64,000 nucleotides of DNA from Nonomuraea rubra. GTDB taxonomy: Bacteria > Actinomycetota > Actinomycetes > Streptosporangiales > Streptosporangiaceae. The stretch covers positions 3,021,001 through 3,085,000 of the forward strand of contig NZ_JACHMI010000001.1 in NCBI RefSeq assembly GCF_014207985.1, given 5' to 3'. Shown here in pieces: positions 1 through 8,150 of this stretch. Position 1 is the stretch's first letter. Each line of letters opens with the position of its first letter. Position numbers and translations under genes: made by a program. A model generated the notes under the pieces. That model made no database searches. It saw only the letters and a program-made list of their open reading frames with translations, and had not been told where the DNA came from.

Positions 1-1
1 C

Positions 2-349
2 CTGTACAACGCCGGCTACGCCGTGGCCATGCTGATCTCGATCGTCACGCGGTGGCCGGTCGTCGGCTTCCTGATCGGGTCGGTGACGGGCGATCCGACC
101 GCCTGGCACAAGGATCCCGGCATCGTGCGGCTCTGCACCCGGCTGACGTGGCTGCTCATGCTGCCGTGCGCGGTCCGGGTGGCCGTGCAGGGGCCGGTGT
201 ACCTGTTCGGCGGTGGCGACGAGGCGGTGGCGGCGCTCGGCTTCGCCAAGATCGTGATGGGCTGGCCGCTGCAGGTCGCCGCGCTGGCGGCCATGTTGTG
301 GGTGCTCGGCCGCGGCCGCACCCCGATCAAGCCACCCGCCCCGGCCTGA
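2..349 (+). CDS. DUF3159 family membrane protein, C-terminal part (start is before the window)
   Basis: The reading frame is open from base 2, so the true start lies outside the window; 115 residues are visible. They contain three hydrophobic stretches that read as membrane helices (near residues 8-28, 50-70 and 88-105), ending in a short basic tail with RGRTPIKPP. The pattern of TRWPVVGFLIG, then a DP.AW segment, then a paired-helix end matches the actinobacterial DUF3159 family of small integral membrane proteins. The function of that family is unknown. The gene is followed after 25 bases by the stop of the convergent HAD-ATPase gene, so it ends its transcription unit. Family assignment is by recalled sequence pattern. 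Confidence 0.75.
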   Translation: MYNAGYAVAMLISIVTRWPVVGFLIGSVTGDPTAWHKDPGIVRLCTRLTWLLMLPCAVRVAVQGPVYLFGGGDEAVAALGFAKIVMGWPLQVAALAAMLWVLGRGRTPIKPPAPA

Positions 350-374
350 CCCGCCCGCCACCCGGGCCGGTGCC

Positions 375-2111
375 TCACCGGTCCTGGTGGTCCGGGTCGA
401 AGTCCGTGGGCTCGGCGGGCAGGGTGTAGCGGGCGCCGATGAGATCCGCCACCCGCTGCCTGCTGTCCCGCGGCGACAGGTCGCCCTCGGTCGCGCTCTC
501 CACGGCGGCCACCTCGTCCGCCAGCTCCGCGTCGCCCAGCTTGTCGCGGATCCACGCCGAGTAGTCGCCGCGCCGCAGGTGGTGCAGCCAGGTGTCGTCG
601 TCCACGCCCTCGCCCAGCTCGACGAACGTGTGCAGGTTCCTGGCCCGCAGCCGGAGCCGCTCCTCCGGGCCGGTGAAGTAGAAGCTCTTGTCCTTGGCCA
701 TGGTGCCGGCCGCGTACTTGCGCCGGTGCCGGGTGCGCTCGGCGCGGGCGGGGGCCAGGGTCAGCTCGCGCGCGTAGTCCGTACCGTCCTGCCAGAGCGC
801 GAGATCGCCCTTCGGGGCGGGGCGCAGCGTGGGCGCGTCGAGGCCGCGGGCGGCGGCGAAGGCGGCCAGCGTGTTCCCCGGCTCCCTGCCCACCACGATC
901 GTGCTGGTGACCAGGCGCAGCGCGGCGGGGCTCAGCGCGTCGGGATGAACGGTGATCATCAGGAGCCCGCCGAGGTCGCCGGGATGCCGGATGGGCACCT
1001 CGCGGACCTCCGCGGGCATGAGGTGGTGGGCCTCGTCCAGGATGAGCCAGTGCGGGTGGCCCAGCTTGGCGCGCAGGCCGGTCAGGCGGGGCAGCAGCTC
1101 GGCGAAGTACGCGGGCCGGTCGCGCAGCTGCAGGCCGATCAGGTTGATCACGACGCTGTGGTCGGGCTGCTCCAGGACGTGCGCCACCTCGTCCACCGCC
1201 GGCACCCGGTCGGGGTCGCCGAGCACGGTCAGGCCCGGGTACTCGGCGTAGTCGCCCTCCGGGTCCACGATCGCGCACTGGTAGCCGTCGCCGGTGAGCC
1301 GTTCGAGCAGCGCGGTGGTGACCGTGGACTTGCCGCTGCCGGACGGGCCCGCCACCAGCAGGCCGATCCCGTACGAGGGCAGCCGCACCTCCTCCTCGCC
1401 CGCGTGGCCGAGCAGGATGTGGTGGCGCGGCAGGTCCAGCTCGTCGAGGTCGCCGGTCAGCAGCAGCCCGGCCAGCTCGGTCACGCCGCGCCCGTTCGAC
1501 TCGTCCAGGCAGAGGTCGCAGGCGTCCTTGAGCGCGGGCAGGGCGTTGGCGACGGCGGTGCCGCACTCGGCGGCGGTCAGGAACGCGTGGTCGTTCTCCC
1601 CGTCGCCGACCGCCACCACGCTGTGCCGCGACAGGGACAGGCGGCCGAGCGCGGCGCACAGGCCGGTGGCCTTGTTCACGCCGGGAGGCAGCACCATGAC
1701 GGCGCCCTTGTTGTAGATGACCTGCAGCTCCAGGCCCAGCTCGCGGATCAGCCCGAGCACGTGCACGTCGTGCGGCTCGCGCGTGGCGACCAGCACCTGC
1801 CCGACGCCCAGCGGGCTCACCCCCTCCGCCCGCAGCCGCTCGGCCAGCTCGGCGGGCGGCGGCGCGGCCAGGGCGTCGCAGGTACGCTGGCGCGGGTCGT
1901 ACAGCAGGCCGCCGTTCTCGGCCACGATCAGGTCGAACAGGGCCGGATGCGGGAAGACCGAGAGCAGGTCGTCCAGCTCGCGCCCGGTGACCAGCAGCAG
2001 CTTGAACCCGGCCCGGGACAGCCGCTCCAGCGCCTCGATCGTCCCGTCGTCCACCTGGCCGTCCGCGGCCAGGGTTTCGTCGTAGTCGCAGGCCAGCACG
2101 TTGTAGCGCAT
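375..2111 (-). CDS. HAD-family phosphatase fused to a P-loop ATPase
   Basis: A 578-residue two-domain protein. Residues 1-220 form a HAD (Cof-like) hydrolase: the nucleophile motif DYDET with D9 and D11, and the metal-binding motif GDGEND at 169-174. Residues 245-400 carry an ATPase with Walker A GPSGSGKS (255-262) and Walker B LILDEAH (356-362), a DEAH-type arrangement like HerA/VirB4-class ATPases. The last 180 residues are acidic and charged. HAD enzymes of this class usually hydrolyse sugar phosphates; what the ATPase moves or remodels is unknown. No signal peptide or membrane helix, so it should be cytoplasmic. It begins with ATG and is divergent from the PadR regulator. HAD and ATPase assignments are secure, the joint function is not. 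Confidence 0.8.
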   Translation of the reverse strand: MRYNVLACDYDETLAADGQVDDGTIEALERLSRAGFKLLLVTGRELDDLLSVFPHPALFDLIVAENGGLLYDPRQRTCDALAAPPPAELAERLRAEGVSPLGVGQVLVATREPHDVHVLGLIRELGLELQVIYNKGAVMVLPPGVNKATGLCAALGRLSLSRHSVVAVGDGENDHAFLTAAECGTAVANALPALKDACDLCLDESNGRGVTELAGLLLTGDLDELDLPRHHILLGHAGEEEVRLPSYGIGLLVAGPSGSGKSTVTTALLERLTGDGYQCAIVDPEGDYAEYPGLTVLGDPDRVPAVDEVAHVLEQPDHSVVINLIGLQLRDRPAYFAELLPRLTGLRAKLGHPHWLILDEAHHLMPAEVREVPIRHPGDLGGLLMITVHPDALSPAALRLVTSTIVVGREPGNTLAAFAAARGLDAPTLRPAPKGDLALWQDGTDYARELTLAPARAERTRHRRKYAAGTMAKDKSFYFTGPEERLRLRARNLHTFVELGEGVDDDTWLHHLRRGDYSAWIRDKLGDAELADEVAAVESATEGDLSPRDSRQRVADLIGARYTLPAEPTDFDPDHQDR

Positions 2112-2200
2112 GCTCGCCCCCTACCCCCGGACGGCGCGGCATCCAGCGGGACAAGTGAAAGACAGGTGAACTTTGCCGCGTTCGCCTCATAGTCCGATCA

Positions 2201-2221
2201 TCGGTATATATCGTCGGCATG
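2201..2221 (+). promoter_or_regulatory. probable leaderless promoter of the PadR gene
   Basis: An AT-rich TATATAT element at 2205-2211 sits only 7 bases before the ATG at 2219 and there is no purine-rich ribosome binding site between them. This spacing is what a leaderless transcript would give. The same TATATCG sequence appears in the promoter of the second PadR gene near 41.8 kb, so the element may also be the PadR operator. Confidence 0.4.
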
Positions 2222-2569
2222 ACGCACCGATCGATGCAGGAGCCGACGTTCCTGATCCTGACGGCGCTGGCGGCCGGGCCGCAGCACGGGTACGGGATCG
2301 TCACAGACGTGCTCCGGATCTCCGGAGAGCGGGTGCGGCTGCGCGCCGGCACCCTGTACGCGGCGCTCGACCGGCTGGAAGGGGAGGGGCTGGCCGAGAC
2401 CGAACGGGAGGAGGTCGTGGACGGGCGGGCCCGGCGCTACTACCGGCTGACCCGGTCCGGCGAGGAGCGGCTGGCGGACGAGACCGAGCGGTTGCGGCGG
2501 AACGTGGAGACCGCGACCGCGCGGCTGCGATCCCGCCTGGGCCTCGGGACGATGGGGAGCGGCGCATGA
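2219..2569 (+). CDS. PadR family transcriptional regulator
   Basis: A 116-residue PadR-type repressor. The winged-helix core is visible: FLILTALAAGPQHGYGI near residues 10-26 (the PadR signature HGYGI), the recognition region RAGTLYAALDRLEGEG, and the wing with RARRYYRLT. The C-terminal helix for dimerisation is short, as in the PadR-s1 subgroup. PadR proteins act as ligand-responsive repressors, often of neighbouring transporter genes. Its stop overlaps the start of the next gene by ATGA, so the two are translationally coupled; a PadR gene followed by a small membrane protein is a common actinobacterial pair. The start is fixed by the ATG that directly follows a TATATAT element. Confidence 0.9.
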   Translation: MTHRSMQEPTFLILTALAAGPQHGYGIVTDVLRISGERVRLRAGTLYAALDRLEGEGLAETEREEVVDGRARRYYRLTRSGEERLADETERLRRNVETATARLRSRLGLGTMGSGA

Positions 2570-3187
2570 CGAGCCTGGAGCGGGGCTACCGGCGGTTACT
2601 GGCGGCCTGCCCGCAGGAGCACCGGGCCCGGCACGAGGAGGAGATGCTCGGGGTGCTGCTCGCGAGCGCGGCACCCGGCCGGCGGCGGCCGTCGCTGAGG
2701 ACGCCTGCGACGTCGTGCGCGGCGGCCTGGCGATCAGGCTGCGGCACGCCGTCGATCCCCGGTCGAGCCTGTGCCGGCGGTACGCGCTCGGCATCGCCGC
2801 GCTCCTCGCACCCATCGCCCTCTTCGTGATGTGTTGTTCGCCTGGCTCGACCGGCGCTGGGCGGCTTTCGGGTGTGCCGCGGCTGGTCAGGTGGACGGCC
2901 GCGCTGGCCGGTCTGCCCGTGCTGGGGAGCCTGATCTTCAGGCGGCGGGGCTTCCCGTCGCGGTCGCGCTCGTGCTGATCGCGGGGGTGATGGCGCTGCG
3001 CTCGCCCGTCGGACGGCGGGTGGCGGTCGTGCTGGTGCCGATGGCGGCGACCATCGTCGCGGGGACGCTGTGGTGGGGCGATCCGCTGGTCCTGGCATTG
3101 ATCACCACGCTCTCGGCGGCCGTGCTGGGTGTCGCCGGAGTGCTCGCCAGGGCCGGATCGAGGCCGACGCCGGCGACCCGCGTCTAG
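2566..3187 (+). pseudogene. membrane protein coupled to PadR, interrupted by two frameshifts
   Basis: The gene starts with the ATG overlapping the PadR stop. It reads well for about 45 residues (MTSLERGYRRLLAACP, then HRARHEEEML, a pattern seen in PadR-linked membrane proteins). Near 2695-2700 the conserved-looking frame changes: the continuation with CDVVRGG and AIRLRHAVD lies in another frame and runs to about 2950. The rest (VALVLIAGVMALRSP, then several membrane helices) lies in the third frame and ends at 3187. Both changes fit the loss of a single G in a G/C run. Restored, the protein would have about 207 residues: a cytoplasmic N-terminus and three or four membrane segments. Either the gene is a recent pseudogene or the sequence has two single-base errors here. 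The function is unknown. Confidence 0.6.
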
Positions 3188-3197
3188 GCTGCCTGGT

Positions 3198-4442
3198 ATG
3201 ACCATCATGCAGGTTCCGGGCTCGAAGTCCGTCACCGCCCGCGCCCTGTTCCTCGCCGCCGCCGCGCGCGGCACCACCGTGCTGCGGCGGCCGCTGGTCT
3301 CGGACGACACGGAAGGGTTCGCGGAGGGGCTGGCCGCGCTCGGTTACCGGGTGGAGCGCGGGCCGGAGGCGTGGACGATCGACGGCCGGCCGGAGGGGCC
3401 CGCGTACGGGGAGGCGGAGGTGTTCTGCCGCGACGGCGCCACGACCGCGCGGTTCCTGCCCGCGCTGGCGGCGGCCGGGCACGGTCTGTTCCGCTTCGAC
3501 GCCTCCCCGCAGATGCGCCGCCGCCCGCTCGGGCCCCTCACCACGGCGCTGCGCGAGCTGGGCGTGGACCTGACGCATGAAGGCGAGGAGGGGCACCACC
3601 CGCTGACCGTTCGGGCCTCCGGCATCAAGGGCGGGCGGATCACGCTGGACGCGGGGCTGTCGTCGCAGTTCCTCACCGCGTTGCTGCTCGTCGGGCCGCT
3701 GACCGCCGAGGGGCTGGAGATCACCGTCACCGATCTCGTGTCGGTGCCGTACGTGGAGATCACGCTGGCGATGATGCGCAGCTTCGGGGTCGAGGTGCGG
3801 CGCGAGGGGGCGACGTTCCACGTGCCTCCGCAGGGGTACGAGGCCGCCGACTACGCCATCGAACCCGATGCCTCCACGGCCAGCTACCCCCTTGCCGCCG
3901 CCGCCCTGACCGGGAACACCATCACGATCCCCGGGCTGGGCTCCGGTGCGTTGCAAGGGGACGTACGTTTCGCCGAGGTGCTGAAGCGGATGGGCGCATC
4001 AGTGGAAATGTCACCCGATTCCATGACCGTCACCGGTACGGGCGGCCTGCACGGCCTGACCGTCAACATGCGCGACATTTCCGACACCGTCCCCACGCTC
4101 GCCGCCATCGCCCCCTTCGCCGACAGCCCGGTGCGGATCGAGGACGTGTACAACACGCGCGTCAAGGAGTGCGACCGGCTGGAGGCGTGCGCCGAGAACC
4201 TGCGGCGGCTGGGCGTCCCGGTCAGCCTCGGCCGCGACTGGATCGAGATCACCCCGGCCCGGCCCCGTCCCGCCGAGATCGCCTGCCACGGCGACCACCG
4301 GATCGCCATGTCGTTCAGCATCACCGGCCTGCGCACGCCGGGGATCACGCTGGACGACCCCGGGTGCGTGAAGAAGACGTTCCCCGGCTTCCACGAGGCG
4401 CTGGCGGGGCTGCGGGCGGAGTGGGGGATCCCCCTTGAGTAA
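3198..4442 (+). CDS. aroA: 3-phosphoshikimate 1-carboxyvinyltransferase (EPSP synthase)
   Basis: A 414-residue EPSP synthase, which joins shikimate 3-phosphate and phosphoenolpyruvate in the sixth step of the shikimate pathway. Visible active-site elements: SKSVTAR at 9-15 (K10, S11, R15), DISDTVPT with D296, RVKECDR at 321-327 (K323, E324), GDHR with R368, and the C-terminal VKKTFPGF lysine. The usual NAGTA.R loop is replaced by DGATTARF, where the TTAR part is common in actinobacterial copies. The length is about 15 residues short of E. coli AroA, mostly in loops. I chose the ATG at 3198 because the N-terminal PGSKS motif begins seven residues later; upstream in-frame codons overlap the preceding gene. 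It may be the housekeeping enzyme or a second copy. Confidence 0.9.
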   Translation: MTIMQVPGSKSVTARALFLAAAARGTTVLRRPLVSDDTEGFAEGLAALGYRVERGPEAWTIDGRPEGPAYGEAEVFCRDGATTARFLPALAAAGHGLFRFDASPQMRRRPLGPLTTALRELGVDLTHEGEEGHHPLTVRASGIKGGRITLDAGLSSQFLTALLLVGPLTAEGLEITVTDLVSVPYVEITLAMMRSFGVEVRREGATFHVPPQGYEAADYAIEPDASTASYPLAAAALTGNTITIPGLGSGALQGDVRFAEVLKRMGASVEMSPDSMTVTGTGGLHGLTVNMRDISDTVPTLAAIAPFADSPVRIEDVYNTRVKECDRLEACAENLRRLGVPVSLGRDWIEITPARPRPAEIACHGDHRIAMSFSITGLRTPGITLDDPGCVKKTFPGFHEALAGLRAEWGIPLE

Positions 4443-4534
4443 AGATCTTCGCATCGAACCCTGAACCACTTGATCCACTCGTGCGGGTACGAACGCAGGC
4501 GAACGATCGCCTCACATCGCATCGGGGGACCACC

Positions 4535-4765
4535 ATGTACAAAAGCGCTTTCGCCGCCCTCACCATGACCGCCGCCGCCCTGCTCCTCACCGCTGTGCCC
4601 GCGCTCGCCGGGGACGACCTGGACTTCCACGGGCCGTCCTTCATCATGTGCGACGACGGGGTGACCAACGTCATCAAGATGGACGCGCCGATGACCCTGT
4701 GGACCACCACCGCCGGGTGCGCGGACACGGACGACGACGACAGCCACGGGCATGGGATGAACTGA
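4535..4765 (+). CDS. small secreted protein of unknown function
   Basis: A 76-residue protein with a clear signal peptide: a short basic start (MYKS), a hydrophobic core with AALLLTAVPA, and a cleavage site after ALA near residue 24. The mature part has about 52 residues, two cysteines (FIMCDD and AGCADT) that could form one disulfide, and an acidic-histidine tail (DTDDDDSHGHGMN) that could bind metal. The ATG at 4535 was preferred to an upstream GTG because a GGGGGA ribosome binding site lies 5-11 bases before it and the signal peptide begins there. I do not recognise the family. A strong terminator follows directly. Confidence 0.7.
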   Translation: MYKSAFAALTMTAAALLLTAVPALAGDDLDFHGPSFIMCDDGVTNVIKMDAPMTLWTTTAGCADTDDDDSHGHGMN

Positions 4766-4785
4766 GACCCGTACGGGCGTGCGGG

Positions 4786-4820
4786 AGGCCCCTCGCAGGG
4801 AAGGTTGCGAGGGGCCTTTT
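4786..4820 (+). terminator. rho-independent terminator after the small secreted protein
   Basis: A perfect 12-bp stem (AGGCCCCTCGCA at 4786-4797 pairing with 4806-4817) with an 8-base loop, followed by a TTTT run at 4817-4820. It sits 20 bases after the stop at 4765. Confidence 0.9.
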
Positions 4821-4851
4821 CGCTACCCGCGTACGAGCCCGGCCGGGGCTC

Positions 4852-5352
4852 CTACCGGGCGCGGCCTTCGAGCAGGGCGGTCCAGAGGGCCAGGCCCTGG
4901 GCTGTTCTGAGCCAGGGGCTTTCGCTGATCCGGACGCCTTGGGGTGTTCTCTGGGTTCGGCGGATGTGCAGGAGGCCGGCTGCGGCGCATAGTTCGTAGC
5001 TGGTCGGCAGGCATTCGCAGGTGAGGTCGCGGACCCTGGCCGAGGCGCATCTGCCCACCGAGGGGGCCCAATCGATCCTCGCGTGTCCGTTTTGTGGGGG
5101 TTTTGGGTGTGGGAAGGCGTGTGGGGTTTCGATGGGGTCGTGGTGGTTGCATTCCCTGGCGTCTTGGTCGTCCGTGCCCGTGTCCGTGCTTGCGTCCGTC
5201 CCCGTGTCCGCCCTCACGTCGGCCCTCGCGCCCGCGCCCAGTGTCACGTCCGTGCCCGCTCTGACATCTGCCCTCGCGTCCGCCCCGACATCCGCGCTCT
5301 CGCTCTCCGTAAGAGGGGAGTCCCTGGGATGGTGGTCGTGCCTATCGGTCAC
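4852..5352 (-). CDS. hypothetical protein with an Asp/Ala-rich repeat region
   Basis: A 166-residue protein, no recognised family. It begins with GTG at 5350-5352, preceded by a GGAGAG ribosome binding site at good distance. Residues 20-65 are low-complexity and built from degenerate Ala-Asp/Thr-Asp units (ARADVRA, ADTGTDAS, TDTGTDD). The last 75 residues look like a folded domain: DWAPSVGRCASARVRDL, then CECLPTSYELCAAAGLL and an Arg-rich LHIRRTQRT, with four cysteines. Third codon positions on this strand are nearly all G or C through the repeat, which favours this strand over the overlapping plus-strand frame. It faces away from the terminator at 4786-4820 and stands alone. The C-terminal part may bind nucleic acid or protein, but nothing proves it. 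Confidence 0.6.
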   Translation of the reverse strand: MTDRHDHHPRDSPLTESESADVGADARADVRAGTDVTLGAGARADVRADTGTDASTDTGTDDQDARECNHHDPIETPHAFPHPKPPQNGHARIDWAPSVGRCASARVRDLTCECLPTSYELCAAAGLLHIRRTQRTPQGVRISESPWLRTAQGLALWTALLEGRAR

Positions 5353-5654
5353 GTGCTCTCCTTCCGTCTGGCTGTCGACACGCCGGGTGGGCGGTTCGAG
5401 GGTCGTACGCAGATGGTTTTCAAGCGGGATGCGCTCGGGGTGGCCTTGATGTCCCGGTCGGCTCCCGCTCCAGTCCAGTGGTAGGCGTGCCAGCGCATGC
5501 TCGGGCGCTCCGTAGGGGTCAGAGGCGGCGGGCCCTGCTTGCCCGGATCAGGCGGGGACCGCCGTTCTTCGCGAGGCGCTCAGAAGGTGGACACCTCGGC
5601 GACCCGTCGCTCTCGGTGACGCCTTGGGGACTGATGGTCATAGAGTGATGTTAG
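5353..5654. other. intergenic region without a recognisable gene
   Basis: About 300 bases between the hypothetical protein start and the first in-frame codon of the SRPBCC fragment. It must hold the promoter of the minus-strand hypothetical gene, whose ribosome binding site is at 5357-5362. Base composition falls towards 5650 and several stops occur in all frames. I see no tRNA, repeat or conserved reading frame. Confidence 0.5.
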
Positions 5655-6023
5655 AACAGGCGGATCGCTTGGTCTATATGTATCTGCTTGTTCGTTCAGA
5701 CAGAGCGATGCCTCTCGGCAGCCGGCCTGCCGGCCGCAGAACTTGACTACCGGGTGGCCAACCAGGTCCAGGTGCTCGACCCGCCGCACGCCATCGGTTG
5801 GCTGACGGGCGAGGAGAAGGACGACGGCCGTCTGGAGTTCGGCGGCTGGCTCTGGCGTTACGACCTCGCCCCGCCCGGCCCGTCCAAAACCGAGGTCACG
5901 ATCACCTACGACTGGTCGGCGGTGCCGCAGTCCATCCGGAAGTGCATCCAGTTCCCGCCGTTCGGGCCCGAGCACCTCACGAACTCGCTGCACCACCTGG
6001 CCGAGCTTGCCTCCGGCGGGTGA
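5655..6023 (+). pseudogene. SRPBCC-family protein remnant, N-terminus missing
   Basis: The open frame begins after a stop at 5652-5654 and has no ATG or GTG start; only a TTG at 5688 is available, without a ribosome binding site. From about residue 20 of the TTG reading it matches the second half of an SRPBCC (START/polyketide-cyclase-like) protein: ANQVQVLDPPHAIGW, FGGWLWRYDL, then TYDWSAVP and a C-terminal helix with LTNSLHHLAELA. A normal member has about 150 residues with a beta-rich N-terminal half that binds the ligand cavity; here that half is gone. I read this as a decayed fragment, one of three in this stretch. The SRPBCC call is from recalled pattern. Confidence 0.6.
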
Positions 6024-6112
6024 TGCCGTCGGCGGCGATGACCATCGGTCGTACAGGTCTCGGACGCGGACGACGAGGCGTACATGCAGGAGCTGTCGCC
6101 TTCGCAGGCCGA

Positions 6113-6838
6113 CTACAGAGAGCGTGCCAGCTCGGCCGCCTTCGTGCTAACGGCTCCCACATCCTGCGAGGAGTGAACCTCCGCCCCAAGGTTCTCGAAC
6201 ACCTGCTCGGCCTCCTCGTACGCCCTCATCTCTTCCGGCGTCTCCGGCGGAGCGACCACAACTTCGAGGTCCACGTCCCGCGTGATACGGCTGACGTTCC
6301 CGAACGCGTCCACCACCCGGGCCTCTTCTCCATCACGGAAGCGGCCGATCGCGTACCCCCACGACTTCACCCTGTCGGGCACTTCATCGACCTGGGCCAG
6401 GCGGAACGACCAGGTCTGCGTGAGCTGGACGACCCTGCCGTTCGCGATGGCGAAGTCCATGGGGGATTGCAGCCGCGCCCCCACATGCAGCTGCACCTTG
6501 GCGCGCACCAGGTGCTCGGCGATGTCGGCCTCCTGGTACGCCCGTCGCATGTGGCTCTGCAGCGCGTGCCGGGTCACCGAGCGATGCTTGGGCGACTCGA
6601 CCGGATCGACGATCAGCTGCTCGAAGACGAACGCCAGCGCCTCCTGCGCATCGTTCGCGATCACGGGTGCCGGAGCGCTGAACTGTACGATGTTGCGGTA
6701 GTCGCGGTGAAGTCTGTCCAGCCAGTCCTCGCCCAGTGGCTCGCCGCCGTCCTCCAGGAGTGCCGCCTGGTTGCGCTCGATCTCGTCGTAGAGCTTGAGC
6801 AGGTCATCGTGGCAACGGGTGGGCGCGCGACGGCCCGC
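6113..6838 (-). pseudogene. DUF3037-like protein remnant, N-terminus lost at the trmA end
   Basis: A GTG at 6662-6664 would give 183 residues, but meaningful sequence in the same frame continues upstream (DDLLKLYDEIERN, GEDWLDRLHRDYRNIVQF) with no start codon until it hits the TAG of the neighbouring RNA methyltransferase at 6839-6841. The segment YRNIVQFSAPAPV followed by ALAFVFEQLIVDP resembles the C-terminal half of DUF3037-type proteins, whose missing N-terminal half would carry the conserved V.YVP..VRGE.VN.G block. The far C-terminus is acidic and helical. Codon use is less GC-rich than in the neighbouring genes. I infer that a deletion or rearrangement joined the remnant to the 3' end of the methyltransferase gene. 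A short expressed version from the GTG cannot be excluded. Confidence 0.45.
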
Positions 6839-8098
6839 CTACTCCTTGACGACCAGGGCGACGCATTCCACGTGGTGCGTCATCGGAAAGGCGTCGAAGG
6901 CGCGCAGGTCGGACAGTACGTACCCGCGCTCCCCGAACCAGGCCAGGTCCCGGGCCAGGGTGGCCGGGTCGCAGGAGACGTAGACGATGCGCAGGGCGTC
7001 CAGGGAGGCGATGCGTTCCACGACGTCGCGGCCCAGGCCGGCGCGGGGCGGGTCGACCACGACGAGGTCGGCGCGTTCGATCTGGAAGCGGTCCAGGGCC
7101 TCCTCCACGCGGCCGCGTTCCACCCGGGCCTGGGGCAGGTCACGGAGGTTGGCGCGGGCGTCGCGGACGGCGGCGGCCTCTGATTCGAGGCCGAACACCG
7201 CGCCTTCGGGGCCCACGACCTCGGCCAGGCCGGCCGCGAAGAGGCCGACGCCGCAGTAGAGGTCGAGTGCCCACTCGCCGGGCTCGGGGGCGGCGTAGGC
7301 GAGGACCGCGTCCAGCAGGGTCTCGGCGGCGCCGGGGTGGACCTGCCAGAAGCCGCTGCCCGCGACCCGGAACTCGCGGTCGCCGACCTGCTCGTGCAGC
7401 ACGCCCGAGCCGCGCCGCGGCACCGTGCGGCCCTTGCCCTGGTCGAGGAGGACGGAGGCGGGCGCTTCCAGGTCGGGGACGGTGACGCTGCGCCGGGCGC
7501 GGGGGGCGACGACGACGGCGCGGTCGCCGCCCGAGGAGGCGATGACCTCGACGCCCGCGGCGCCGGGCCACAGGTGGTCCTCGACGCCCGCCGCCTCCAC
7601 CTCGGGGTGGGCGATCAGGCAGGCGTCCACGACCTCGATGTCGTGCGAACGGTGCCGGCGGAACCCCAGCTCGCCGGTGGAGGTGGCGGCGAACTGCACC
7701 CGCGTACGCCAGCCGAGCCCGTCCTTGGCGCCCGGCACCTCCTCCACGACGACCTCGCGTTCGATGCCCGCCAGGCGGCGCAGCTGCTCGGCCACGACCT
7801 GGGCCTTGAGCCGGCGCTGGGCCTCCACCGTGGCGTGCTGCCAGTCGCAGCCGCCGCAGCGGCCCGGCCCGGCGTACGGGCAGGGCGGGACGACGCGGTC
7901 GGGCGAGGCCTCGAGGATCTCGACGGCGTCGGCCCGCAGGAAGCGGGAGGTCTCCTCGGTGACGTCGGCGATCACCCGCTCGCCTGGCAAGGCGTGCCGT
8001 ACGAACACCACCCGCCCTTCATGGCGCGCCACACACCAGCCGCCATGGGCGACCGGACCTACCGTCAACTCGAGAGATGCCTGTTCCACATCCGACAC
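6839..8098 (-). CDS. TrmA/RlmD-family class I SAM-dependent RNA uridine methyltransferase
   Basis: A 419-residue RNA m5U methyltransferase. Order of domains: a TRAM RNA-binding domain (residues 5-60, with TVGPVAHGG and ALPGERV), an iron-sulfur cysteine set (CPYAG, RCGGCDW, then a later DAC), the SAM-binding motif DLYCGVG, the VVDPPRAG motif and the catalytic cysteine C376 in VSCDPATLARD. Members methylate a uridine in tRNA or 23S rRNA. I took the GTG at 8098 as start because the TRAM domain begins at once; an ATG at 8158 would add 20 non-conserved residues and overlap the divergent gene. In mycobacteria a homologue (Rv2689c) lies next to the same permease-ceoBC block, which supports the assignment. 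Confidence 0.88.
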   Translation of the reverse strand: MSDVEQASLELTVGPVAHGGWCVARHEGRVVFVRHALPGERVIADVTEETSRFLRADAVEILEASPDRVVPPCPYAGPGRCGGCDWQHATVEAQRRLKAQVVAEQLRRLAGIEREVVVEEVPGAKDGLGWRTRVQFAATSTGELGFRRHRSHDIEVVDACLIAHPEVEAAGVEDHLWPGAAGVEVIASSGGDRAVVVAPRARRSVTVPDLEAPASVLLDQGKGRTVPRRGSGVLHEQVGDREFRVAGSGFWQVHPGAAETLLDAVLAYAAPEPGEWALDLYCGVGLFAAGLAEVVGPEGAVFGLESEAAAVRDARANLRDLPQARVERGRVEEALDRFQIERADLVVVDPPRAGLGRDVVERIASLDALRIVYVSCDPATLARDLAWFGERGYVLSDLRAFDAFPMTHHVECVALVVKE

Positions 8099-8150
8099 CT
8101 TAGTGCCCTTACCCGGATGACCACTTATCGGACTTGATCCATTACGCTGG

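Noticed and set aside
5021..5449. 142-residue plus-strand reading frame over the hypothetical gene
   Set aside because: It reads as low-complexity Ser/Val/Ala repeats, has no good ribosome binding site, and third-position GC bias favours the minus strand.
6045..6173. Short plus-strand frame with DDEAYMQELSPSQADYRE
   Set aside because: Looks coding but is too short and lacks a start; treated as part of the fragment cluster and not as a gene.
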